Source: Holacanthus passer
Taxonomy: Eukaryota; Chordata; Actinopteri; Pomacanthidae
DNA length: 64,000 nt
NCBI GenBank assembly: GCA_025331565.1
Contig: JAFREQ010000049.1
Coordinates: forward strand, 3,506,501-3,570,500
Direction: 5' to 3'
This document shows, in pieces, positions 36,144 through 46,343 of this stretch. Position numbers and translations under genes: made by a program. Each line of letters starts with the position of its first letter. Position 1 is the stretch's first letter. The notes beneath the pieces were generated by a model. That model was not told where the DNA came from, did not search any database, and was given only the letters and a program-made list of their open reading frames with translations.

Positions 36144-37940
36144 TTACACTTCACCTACACCAACAAAGTTGGCACCAGGAATTTTACACTCAGACAGTCA
36201 ACAAAGTGCTACAAAATGCTGAGTTCACAGTACAAGTTGAGATGCCTGAATGACAATGTACCAGGTTAATGGTAGTTATATAATTTCCATTTTTCTTTAA
36301 CACAGTGATTAACAATATGTCCAGAGAGCCAGCATAACAAACAGTGGATTTTATGACTCCTATTAATTACATCCTGAACACACCATGAAATAATTGACAG
36401 TGCACAAAGGTCTATGGTTATGCTGGGTTCCAATTAACTATCAGGCCAATAATACGGAACAAAAATGGCATCAGATGCAACAGTCAATCATTTTATCCCG
36501 TTTAGTATATCATAGTTGACGACAACTGGTGACACAAAAAGAGAGAGATTGAATTTTCTTCTGTTTCAAATGTTGACCAAAAGGAGCACAGAATGCTCTA
36601 CCTTGCACAACTGTGAATGTGGGGAAGCAAAAGGGGAATGATGTTTTTGATGCTAGGTGGAACTGTGAAACAGAGGAAAGGTCACAGTCATATTTTGGGG
36701 GGCTTTTTTGGATGTATGACAGCCAGTATCATACACACCACCATTGTTTGTTTACACTCTTGTTCCCAAACGTTGGTCCTTAGCACCCTTCCTGGTGACA
36801 TCACACTCATCATAAAAGATGGCAAACAATGATTGGTTGGGAAGCAACATGTAGTCTAGCCAAGACTTGACAAGTGTTTCTGACTCTATAATCGCCTAAT
36901 CTGACACAGAGACCATCATAACAGACTAAAATATTGTGTTGTCTACACCTGGCATGTCATAAATTCCTGCCACAACTTGACTGAGAGGTATGACAGACTT
37001 CGCAAGACATCTCAGAAGCGGCATTGGTTGTCCACTATGACACAATACACAGGATATGAAATGATTGATTGTCACGCCCGACACACATTGTCGTCCCTGA
37101 CACAACCTGACGCCCTGCATCTGTCAGGCTGATATTGTGTAGCCTAAACCCAGCACACATGTGTGGAGACTAGGACTGTCACTTTTTCAAAAAGTCCAGT
37201 TTGAATGAATGCAAACTAACACGTTCAACACATTCACGTACAGCATTATGTGTGAGTGAGATACAGTGAGCTGTGAGTGTCACATGCCAGTGATGTCTGT
37301 CCGTCAGTGGTCAGCGAGAGCATCTTAGCCCTCAGTATAGTCCTTATATTTTCCTGTGTAGTGTCATTCAACTGCACTATGTATTTGGAATAGGCACTCA
37401 GACAAGGTTGTACGCTTGATGTTGCTCCACTTGTTTCTGGCGCCCCCACTGCCTCACTCGGGTTCTCAGATTTGTTGTGGTCGTAAGGCAAGGCAGCTGC
37501 TTTTTACCAAGTTCAAGAAGCCAAATACTTCCACAAGCAGCTTTTCAGATGTTTTGGTGTCGTGATCATCTGACCAGCACTGCCTTGCTCACTCGTGTCG
37601 TCCATTTTCATATATTAGCTTAGTTTGTGACTACCCGTCCTGTACATCCTGCCAGGTCACTGCCACACCCCAACGCCTGGTTGATGGGTTATTCTAACCC
37701 TAACCACTCCCCAACCGTATACATTCTTGGGCCACATTTTCGCACATGAGTAGAACAAATCATGTTTCTGGTGCAGATCAGGCTGTGACATAATAGGTCA
37801 ATAGGTCAAACTGATGGTGAATTTTAAGCGCTCCCTCTGCTGGACCACAAGGCAAACTACTTCAAATGGTCTCGCACTTATAGACTGTAAATTTTAATAA
37901 TCTTTGCATATATTCAGGCATGAGTAAAGAAGGTTTAAGT
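36144..37940. other. Intergenic DNA upstream of the scrt2 3' end
   Basis: No gene supported. Short frames at 36617-36832 and 37246-37491 show no known motif. Confidence 0.5.
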
Positions 37941-37945
37941 GATTA

Positions 37946-37951
37946 TTTATT
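37946..37951 (-). other. Candidate polyadenylation signal of scrt2
   Basis: AATAAA on the minus strand about 530 bases after the scrt2 stop, at the left end of a very AT-rich stretch (37940-38460) that fits a 3' UTR. Further AATAAA hexamers occur within it, including one at 37961-37966. Confidence 0.45.
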
Positions 37952-38479
37952 TTCATCAGTTTTATTGTCATCACCAAATTGATCAGACAGAGAAATACAG
38001 TGTGTCAGAATATATTTTGGCTTTTGTTTTCAACAAATCCAATACATGGCTTCTGATAAATCCATGTTTAATTCATAAATACATCAACCAATAATAAATA
38101 AATAATCTTCCAAAACTGGCAAATAAATAGTTAAATAAATTAATAAATACACAAATACATTATTCAACAAATAAGAAATGTTTGAGGTAAATTAAGAGCT
38201 AGTAGGCATATAAAATAATACTGGCATGAAAATTATTGCAATTCAGTTTTTAAAAAAACAATATAAAATATTTTACATTTGTGATCAACACTGAGATTTT
38301 TTATGAATTCCATACATAATTCCTGAATAATAAGTGAGGTTATTGCTTATCAAAAGGCAGGATTATGATGCATGCATGTGACAAGCCTGAGAAGTGAAGT
38401 TGCAAGCTTTTCTCTGACTTTGTTGTATGAACTATTAAAAGTTTATAAATAGAAATGGAAAAGAATGAGTATTTCCCAA

Positions 38480-41211
38480 TCAGTCCTCAGAGCTGCAGTC
38501 GTCCTCTGCTTGGTACCCTTTGAAACAGGCAGACTCATAGTGCTTGTTCAGGTAGGACTTGAGTGCGAAGCTTTTGTGGCAGCGTTTGCAGGAATAGTGC
38601 TTGAAGGCCGAGTGTGTCTGCATGTGGGCGCGCAGGTTGGAGCGGTCGGCGAAGGCTTTGCCACAGTGGGCGCAGGCGAATGGTTTCTCTCCGGTGTGAG
38701 ACCTCATGTGGCCCTGCAGGAGCCAGGGTCGACTGAAGGCTTTGCCGCACACTGTGCATTCGTGCTTCAGGTCGTGAGTCAGCATGTGCATGGCCAGCGC
38801 TGGCATGGACACGTACACCTTGTGGCAGGTTGGACACTTCCTGGCCTGCTGGCTGTCCAGGCTACGGTGAGTCTGCTTGTGTCTGCTCAAATTGGAGGAC
38901 GTGGCGTAAGACTTGCCACACTCACCGCACACGTGGCGCCCTTTGGATTTCCCTTTGGCAGGGCTGCAGTCTGCTGAGCCCACACCTTCGCTGCTGTCCG
39001 ATTGGCTGCCTCCCTTGCGGGGAGACCTCTGGTTGGGTCTCCGGCGGGAGCGTCCGTCAGAGACAAGGAAGGCGTCGATGGTGCACACCTCCAACTCGGG
39101 GCCACTGATGTCTGACTCGACTGTGCCACTGGAGACGGGGCTGTCCGGATGCTCCATGTCATGGTCGGAGAACTCTTCTCCAATGCTGCCACCTGGAGAG
39201 TACAGGGGCCCTGAGGAGAGCCTGGTCTGCTCATGAGCTGGCTCCTTTGTGCTCTGCAACACTGAAGGAATGACGTAATCATGGATGTATCCTGAGAAAG
39301 GAAAAAGACGTTTCATGAATGGATGGAAACATTTTTCTTTCATTGGAATAAATGAATGGAACATCTTCATGATCTCAATAACCTTTGAAGAAAAGTGCCC
39401 TCTTACCCAAACCTCTAATCAATATGAAGCCTATACAGGAAGCTATTTGTAAGTGCCAGGTTCAGCAAGCTTTGGGAATGAAATATTAATGAGTGCACAG
39501 TTCTGCCCCAATCAATATCTCCACTGGCTCCAACAAGTGCTATCATAAGAAAAAAAATCTGAAAGGCACATTGTGGCTGAATATAAGTCACACACAATGT
39601 GCTGACGTGGACAAAACAGTCACAGAGCAATAGTTTAGTTCTAGATCGATCCTCCTGTCGCTGCCTCACAGCAGCAGCAGCAGCAGCAGCAACACGTCTG
39701 AATCTGTGATGGGGGGGGCAGTCTCAGCAGTGAAATCCCCTCAATCACTAAATCATTTTAATCAGATCATTCCCCATCTGTGCCGTTTTTGAGAGTGTTC
39801 ATGAGTATGGTAAGGGGGAGATTGAGTGACAGGTGGAGGACTGTGATTTGGCAAAGAGGGAAGGGAGGGCTGGGGAGGGTGTGTGAGTGTTTGTTTGGTG
39901 CGGGGGGGGGGGTGCTGTCTGATCTTGACAGCAGTCAATGGTATATTGAGCCCACTCGCCCCCACCACCTCCAACACACACACACGTGCACACAGGCACA
40001 CACACACTGGCACACAAAGGGAAGCAGACAGCTGGCATCCTAAATCTGGGGGACAAATGATTCAAGTCAAACACAAGATCTGTGATGCTGGGGGGGTATT
40101 CCGCTCAAAGGACACATTTCTTGATGTGAGAACAACCCTCCAATACAAACAATATGGCGTGTGTGTGTGTGTGTGTGTGTGTGTTTGGCTTTGAAAAAAA
40201 TCCAGACACACACACACACACACACACACATGCACGCCATATTGTTTGTATTGGAGGGTTGTTCTCACATCAAGTGTCTCTAGAAATCCCATGGATGAAA
40301 ATCTACTGTCTGCCAATGTACTGCTCATGTTGCACTTTATTGAATTACCTGCAGCACTCTGTATTTTCCAGTCAATACCCATCCTCTAAAAACCCTGTTC
40401 CATCACCTCTCACTGCTCCACATATGGATTGTGTTGCTGCAATCCTACTCCCTGTGGCTATCTAACATCCTGCAGGATCAGATGGAGAGAGATGGAGAGA
40501 TGAACGAGGGGGGGTGTGCATGATAAGAGGAGAGACTCAAGGGCAACTGCACCATCTAAGGACAACACAGTCCCATGTGGCTATCTGCTTTCTCCCGAGT
40601 TTTTTTTCCTTCTTTCTAGTTGGACCTCACAAAGGCTTGCATCAGATTTTGTGCCTAATGCTCGTGTACACGTATATCTCATCATTCATGTACACAATAG
40701 TATTAAAGCCAAAGGCTGCTGTGTGATCTGGTTTGAGTATTAAGCAGATTGAGCCAGCGTGACCTGAATACTATTTAGCATCCGCCGAGTTAGAAAACAA
40801 AAGTCCTGAGGGATACAGAAGGGGGGCGAGCGATGCCTGTGGGGGGATTTGGGGGGTTTCCAAGAGCGATTATGTAGCAGAGACAACAACATAAACAACA
40901 TTGCATGAATTACTGTCTGTTGTTTTAGATTTGTTTCTCCATTTTTTGTTCAGAAGACCATATTGATTATGTCCAAATGAAGACATCCATACAGACACTG
41001 CAGCAGGAATACACATAGGAAAGTTAAACACAACTCAGAGAGATATCAACTCACCATTTTCACTCAAACGCACCGCCAAGTTGGTGGCTGACTCTGTGAT
41101 GGCATGTGTCACAGTGTAAGAGTCGTCCCAGTGCTGCTGGTGCTGATGGTAGTAGTTGGAAGATGAGAAATCGTGAACCTTCGGCTGCTTCACCAAAAAG
41201 GAGCGAGGCAT
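38480..41211 (-). CDS. scrt2: Scratch-family zinc-finger repressor, two coding exons
   Basis: Exon 1 is 41211-41055 and exon 2 is 39291-38480; the GT-AG intron is 39292-41054 and the joined protein has 322 residues. Scratch proteins are nuclear repressors of the Snail superfamily that bind E-boxes and promote neuronal differentiation. The N-terminal SNAG motif MPRSFLVK recruits corepressors. The Scratch-specific box AFLVSDGRSRRR lies at 126-137. Five zinc fingers follow: Cys174-His194, Cys205-His225, Cys231-His251, Cys259-His279, all C2H2, and Cys287-Cys308, which is C2HC (HYESAC). TSSNLSRHKQTHRSLDSQ and HTGEKPF linkers are conserved. Next to tcf15 and csnk2a1, as in human 20p13, it is best called scrt2, although the end NKHYESACFKG is closer to SCRT1. 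A lineage-specific Scratch paralogue is possible. The C-terminus is acidic (AEDDCSSED). Confidence 0.9.
39669..39690. repeat. (CAG)n microsatellite in the scrt2 intron
   Basis: Seven uninterrupted CAG units just upstream of the scrt2 exon 2 acceptor region. Noncoding here. Confidence 0.9.
40120..40274. repeat. Long inverted repeat with GT/CA cores in the scrt2 intron
   Basis: The left arm, CTTGATGTGAGAACAACCCT followed by CCAATACAAACAATATGGCG, is repeated in perfect inverted form at 40236-40274. Inside, (GT)n at 40160-40184 pairs with (CA)n at 40206-40230. The loop is about 20 bases including TTTGAAAAAAATCCAG. An RNA from either strand could form a hairpin with an almost continuous stem of about 65 base pairs. 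Confidence 0.9.
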
Positions 41212-41520
41212 TTTTTTTCCCTGATGAAAAACTGATGCTACAGCCTCATAGAAAAATGTGAACAGACTGACAATAAGAAAAGAGCAGAAATGTACTTAGC
41301 TTCCAGGCGGCCTTCTTCAACAGGCCAAACAACAGAGGATTGAAAAAAAGGCTTGCAAAAAAATCTGTCCTGGAAATGCTTTAAAGCCAGAGGGAAAGAG
41401 AAAGAGAAAATGTAGTGAAAGTAGCAGAGAGAGAGAGAAAGCAGAGGACAGGGAGGATGGAGAGGAAGACAGAAAGTGGTGAGGCAGAAAGAGAGAGAGA
41501 GAGAGAGATGGCTGGACTAG
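41212..41520 (-). other. 5' leader of scrt2 with GA-rich stretch
   Basis: On the transcript this is UTR between the TATA box and ATG. The plus strand shows (GA)n at 41490-41508 and other A/G-rich sequence from 41390, so the transcript is CU-rich. No upstream coding exon is evident. Confidence 0.5.
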
Positions 41521-41542
41521 CTGAGCTCAGCACTACTGCAGC

Positions 41543-41552
41543 CTTTTATATG
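41543..41552 (-). promoter_or_regulatory. TATA box of scrt2
   Basis: The minus strand reads CATATAAAAGGCTGC, a strong TATA element, about 335 bases upstream of the start codon. It implies transcription starting near 41515 and a 5' UTR of roughly 300 bases. Confidence 0.65.
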
Positions 41553-41559
41553 TGGGGCA

Positions 41560-44090
41560 CGAGCCCCAAAGATCAGGTGGTGCTTTGGAAGAGGGAGCTG
41601 CTTAGCATTAATCCATCAAACATCCCCGGGGACACACATCAAATTACCACGAGCCGTCTGTGCTTCTCCATGCACGCACGCACACGCACATACACACACA
41701 GCACTCAACTAACCCACCTCCTCCCACATCCTCCTCCTCCTCCTTTCACCCCTCCGTCTCCTCTCTCCCAGGGAAGGAGGGCAGACAATGGTGGTGCAGA
41801 AGCATGTGGGTGACACTACACACAACATCTTGTCCTCCATTGTCTTTCAATGAAGTAGCTAACACAATTTATGCTGCCCCAAACACACACCCCTTTCCTC
41901 CAAACACCACCACCACCTCTGATATTTCAGCAGCAGCAGCAGCTCATTCTTAAAATGTTAAAATGGCCTTGGTATGTAATTCACAATATGGATTGGGTTG
42001 TGTTCATTTTCATCAAATTTAGGTCAGCTTCATTATTAACTTACACCACCCTATGACAGGAGGTATGTATGGAATCTCAGTACTCTTAGCAGTTACTAAA
42101 TTGTATGTGTGTATATCTATGTAGTAACAAGCTTAAAAACTGTCTGGCACTAAAAGTTCATTTCTTAGTCCTGTTTACTTATTCTCTCGTGGACAGAAAC
42201 GCTCTCATTGAAACTGTTTTTTTTTGTGTTCCTTTTTTATCCAGCTCTTTTCATCCAACCTGCTCCTTTGATTCAGAAATGTCAACTTCTTACAATTTTT
42301 AATGTTAATGCTTTGTACAAGATGTTATTGAGAGGGGGAAATCTGCCAGATTATTTCATGTCTTTTTTCATCTTTTCCATTTTTTATGTAAATTGATTGT
42401 AACTAGTACCTAAGTCAAACTCTAACTCTAACTAGTTAACTAGATATATAGACATGAGGATACGTAGGACAAATAAAACTTATATTCATTTACACATTTA
42501 ACTGTTAGAATCCATACATATTTGTCACATCAGCCTGCAGGTTTAAGATTTGTATTTTTTCACTTCCATCCTCTGTATGTCCCTGGCAGTTTTATCTCTC
42601 TCTGTAGACCCCTCCGCCCTCCGTAGGACCATATAACCGTCATCGGGATAAAAAGGCCCCCACAGTGACTTCCGGTCTGTTGGCTGTGACAGGCTGACCT
42701 CTGGGTGCCTTGCGGGGTCACAGGGTCAAATTCTGGTTGGCTGGAGAAATGGCAGCAGCTTAAACGCAGCGTGGACCTGCAAGGTACAGTCCAATATGAC
42801 TGGATCACACCAAATATATAATCTCACAGACAGATGTCGTGAGGGGGGAGGGATCATTCAGTCCCTCATACAGTGACATGTGTGCAGAAGAAAATTCATT
42901 TCAGCTCTGGTCTACTGTCAAAGCAGCTCTAACATGCTGAAAGCATCTCAAAATGTCAATTAAACAAGTGATATTATTTCTTTTTCTTAACAGATAAATC
43001 CCATGAAAACATCCACACCAACAATGAATGTATCCTACTAACAAGTATGTCAATATCATGAACACACAGACTGTAGTTCAGTTTGACTCAATCCCACATA
43101 CACCATCCTGCTGTGCCAAATATTCACTATAGCCCAAAATATGTATTAATCCACAGCTGAAAATAGTCCCCAATAAATAGACTTTTTATTTCCCCCTGCA
43201 TGAGTAATATTTGCTAAAAAAAATTACAAAAATTACAAAACTACCATTTATTACAACTTTTTTTTACCTTTGTAATCTGGCCATCAGTTCTATTGTTGCA
43301 ATAACACTGTACAAAGTTTATTGTTAAAAGTTATTTAAACCCTGTGTGACTGTCTGATCACTTGGACCTATCTCTAGTAATGTTGCAGAATTTGAATATC
43401 TCTGCCATGACTTTGCTAAATATAATGTTAGCACTGTAAGTTTCAATGAACAATACATTTGTGAGCTGTTTTGAAAGAAGTACGTCTTCACTAGGAACCA
43501 ATGGGCTGCTACGCTGCATCCCACAGTCAGGGTAGGGAGGAAAGAAAGTATTATGAGATGCTCTAACACATTACTGATATTGGCCTTTCTTGAGATTTGG
43601 TGACAGAATGAAAAATATAAAACAAGAAGATCCTCTTTCCAGTGTTTCATGTGTTTCAGTCCTACATACAAAACTGGACCAAAAGCAGTAGTGACATCAT
43701 CAATCAGCAAATTGAGAGGATCAGGAACAAAGCACAGACTAATGTAGTAAATCAAATAAGACAAATATACAAAACTGGCTCGTAATTTTATCATTTTTGT
43801 AACAAGTCGCCATTAGTCACAAAGAAAAATCACACAGCCAAAACAAGTATCTCAGCTAGAGAAATCTGGTCATTGCTGTCCTTGTGTTTGTGATACTGAC
43901 TGCTGAGTCTGATTAAATGCATGTTAAGTAGCATTGCACAGAATGCACCCAGAGACTGTCTATCTGAGCCTGTTGAGCTGTGATAAGTGAGATAATTTGT
44001 GTTAATCACATCCAGTCATTAGAGAGCCATCTGAAAAACAAACGCAGGTCTCTTTCACTGAGGCATCTTTTCAGCACCTCTAGAAAAATC
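41560..44090. other. Intergenic DNA upstream of scrt2
   Basis: A CA-rich and (CTC)n-rich stretch lies at 41670-41760. No gene is supported. A 156-codon minus-strand frame at 43324-43794 shows no known motif. The block 42640-42790 is GC-richer. Confidence 0.5.
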
Positions 44091-44770
44091 TCCCACTTCG
44101 CCATCTGACAATGAGGCAGCTGCACGCCAGTGAATGAGAGTGATTGTCTCTTTTCTTTTAATCAGCACTTAGTGAGTGAGAAAATGGAGAATTTCCCCTC
44201 TTCACTCTGCATGTTTTTTCAAGGGTTGATTGTGGTTTAGCCGAAGAGAGCGACTTGTAATTTATGTTCCAACACATTTGATACTTTTTTTAACCGACCA
44301 GCTTTGTGCAAATGGTGTTAGGAATGCTCCACTGAGATTTGTCTCGCACACTTCCCTGCCAAAGCAAATAACAAAACACCCCAAGTCAATTTGGAAGCGA
44401 CTGGTTAAAGTCTCGCACAATTGGCCACGTCCTCACCATGTCACCTCTAGTGGGGAGGTGGGATGAGAGGTCAGCGGAGGAGATGAGGGAAAAACTCGCA
44501 GCCGTCAGGTGTGGTGACTGACAAGGGATGGAGCGGGGATGCTGAGGAGGCCGACGGGGACGCCAAAAAAGGGGGGAGGAGGCGTTGTACAACTGCATTT
44601 TAATCTAGTCAGCCCTCAATCCTGATAAAAGGAATCTGTCCATCTCTCTCCTTTCCATTCTGGGGGTCATCAATCACACGTGTCACTGGCCTCTGCTCCA
44701 GTGGAAGTCAGCGTCTCAGGGGAGAAGCCGGGCGAGAGCTACAGATGCTGTCCGAAATGGAAAAATCAGA
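44090..44770. promoter_or_regulatory. Candidate noncoding regulatory block
   Basis: Complex, non-repetitive sequence of higher GC content with CCTAATCAG-like and TTTAATC cores and an E-box-like CACGTG at 44678-44683. It lacks convincing ORFs and lies 3 kb upstream of scrt2. Function inferred from position and composition only. Confidence 0.25.
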
Positions 44771-45044
44771 GTGATGAAAGGGAAATGTGGTGGATAGATA
44801 GAATAATGACGTGCCTGATGGCAGATGAAGCGATGAGATAGATAGCAAAACAACAGGTGCATTATATTCACTGCAAATATTCTAAAGTATCAAAACTGTC
44901 AATTTTACTAATATGCTTACAACTCATATTTAAAGGGAAATGCTCATACATCCAATACATTCCAAGAGTGAGATGAGAAGATTGTAGTATAGTATATTAT
45001 TATAGTATTAGTATAAAGAGTGGAAGCAGGTGGAATAAGCCATT

Positions 45045-45375
45045 CTGGTTTTACACCTCCCAACACCTTCAAAGCTCAGTAATTAAGATGTCGTATCTCA
45101 TTTGTTTAACCCATACGTGAACAGTTTGTGGCCTTGGCAGATGTTTCATGCAGGAACTATTTCTTGTCAGACAACAGCCAGGAAGAAGAAACAGCTCCAC
45201 CACTTGACTTCCCCTAAAACGTTTCTGTTTATGTCCACCTTAAACAAACATGATACAGCGTGTTCAACAGTGAGCTTTGGAGGAGTTTTTAGAAGGCTGG
45301 GCTAGCTGTTTCCCCCTGCCTCCAGTCTTTATGCTAAGCTAGGCTAACCACATCCTGGCTCCAGCTCAGTACTCA
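45045..45375. repeat. Interspersed repeat with inverted ends
   Basis: 45070-45185 contains AAAGCTCAGTAATTAAGATG and TATCTCATTTGTTTAACCC. 45270-45365 contains GTGAGCTTTGGAGG, GGGCTAGCTGTTTCCCCCTG and CCAGTCTTTATGCTAAGCTA. Both halves resemble one repeat common in teleosts, but in opposite orientations. The same family is at 22563-22640 and 23049-23137. Confidence 0.5.
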
Positions 45376-45829
45376 CATTCACAAAAAAAGTTGCATTACC
45401 TAAAATGTGAAACCATCCCTCCAAATGAAGATCATTTCAGAATGTCATTTATTTGTGAAAATATGAAAAAACAGTCTGGGGATCAATGAACATGCAGCAT
45501 CACATTAATAAAAGTGCACATAGAGCAAACTGATGAACATCAAGGAGGCTACAGAAATGTATGAAACAGAATCTCAACAGATTCAGATCACAATGAGAAA
45601 AACACATCACCAAACAACAGTTATTATGTAATCTTCATTCTTCATACTTTTTTTGTAATTTGAGTGAACCAATTGATCTGTTGTCAAGTTTTTTATTCTG
45701 CGCCCATTTACATTAGCTCAAGGACATTGTGTGGGCATGTCGAGAACCTTTCTGTAGGAAGTGTCCATACTCTGCTGGAGCCTGTAAAAAATGATCATGC
45801 AGCACATGTTAGTGAAATAAGCTAGTCCC

Positions 45830-46300
45830 TGTCCTGGTGTCCTTGGCACCTGGTATTGACAGAGACCTCCACGGAGCCCGCCTGAATTCGTTTTTCCCTG
45901 GACACTCGCCTTGGACTTCGCCCTGCCAATAACGCTGCATATTTCTGGCCTGGGGCCTACATCGCTCTTCCATTTCTGTTCAATACACAATCAACTGATG
46001 GTGTCAGTGGGGGTGACATTGTCTCTACAAGTGTCATTCGCCGGCCTTGAAAGCACTTACACTAAATGGCTCTTCGCCAAATAGCCCTTCAGTGCTGGCC
46101 AGTTCAATTGCACTGTCAAAAGGAGAATTACCTGCCGCGGGGCCCCAAATGGGAGCTCTCGCCTGATAAAGGACACCAGGAATCATTTAGGCTAATGTCT
46201 CCACATTAAAGGAGCTCGTTTCGCCAGGAGTGAGGAATCGAGGCTAAATCACCACATCTGCATGAACAAGGAATGGAGTAAGCGCGGTCGATTTGTCTTA
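45830..46300. promoter_or_regulatory. Candidate conserved noncoding element
   Basis: A balanced-composition block free of simple repeats and ORFs, containing GTTCAATTGCACTG, GAGAATTACCTGCCG, TTTAGGCTAATGTC and CCTGATAAAGG. This style of sequence (homeodomain and E-box cores in compact order) is typical of vertebrate developmental enhancers near genes like scrt2. Conservation not testable here. Confidence 0.35.
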
Positions 46301-46323
46301 ATTGAGAGGCACGTGGCAAGAAA

Positions 46324-46343
46324 GTGTGTGTGTGTGTGTGTGT
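46324..46343. repeat. (GT)n microsatellite
   Basis: Ten GT units. Open frames read across it on both strands are artefacts of low complexity. Confidence 0.9.

Noticed and set aside
38465..38977. 170-codon plus-strand frame across the zinc-finger exon
   Set aside because: Antisense of the scrt2 C2H2 array; zinc-finger codon periodicity keeps the opposite strand open.
43324..43794. 156-codon minus-strand frame rich in Leu/Tyr/Ser
   Set aside because: Hydrophobic bias reflects AT-rich sequence. No domain, no helix pattern of a known membrane family, and no exon structure.
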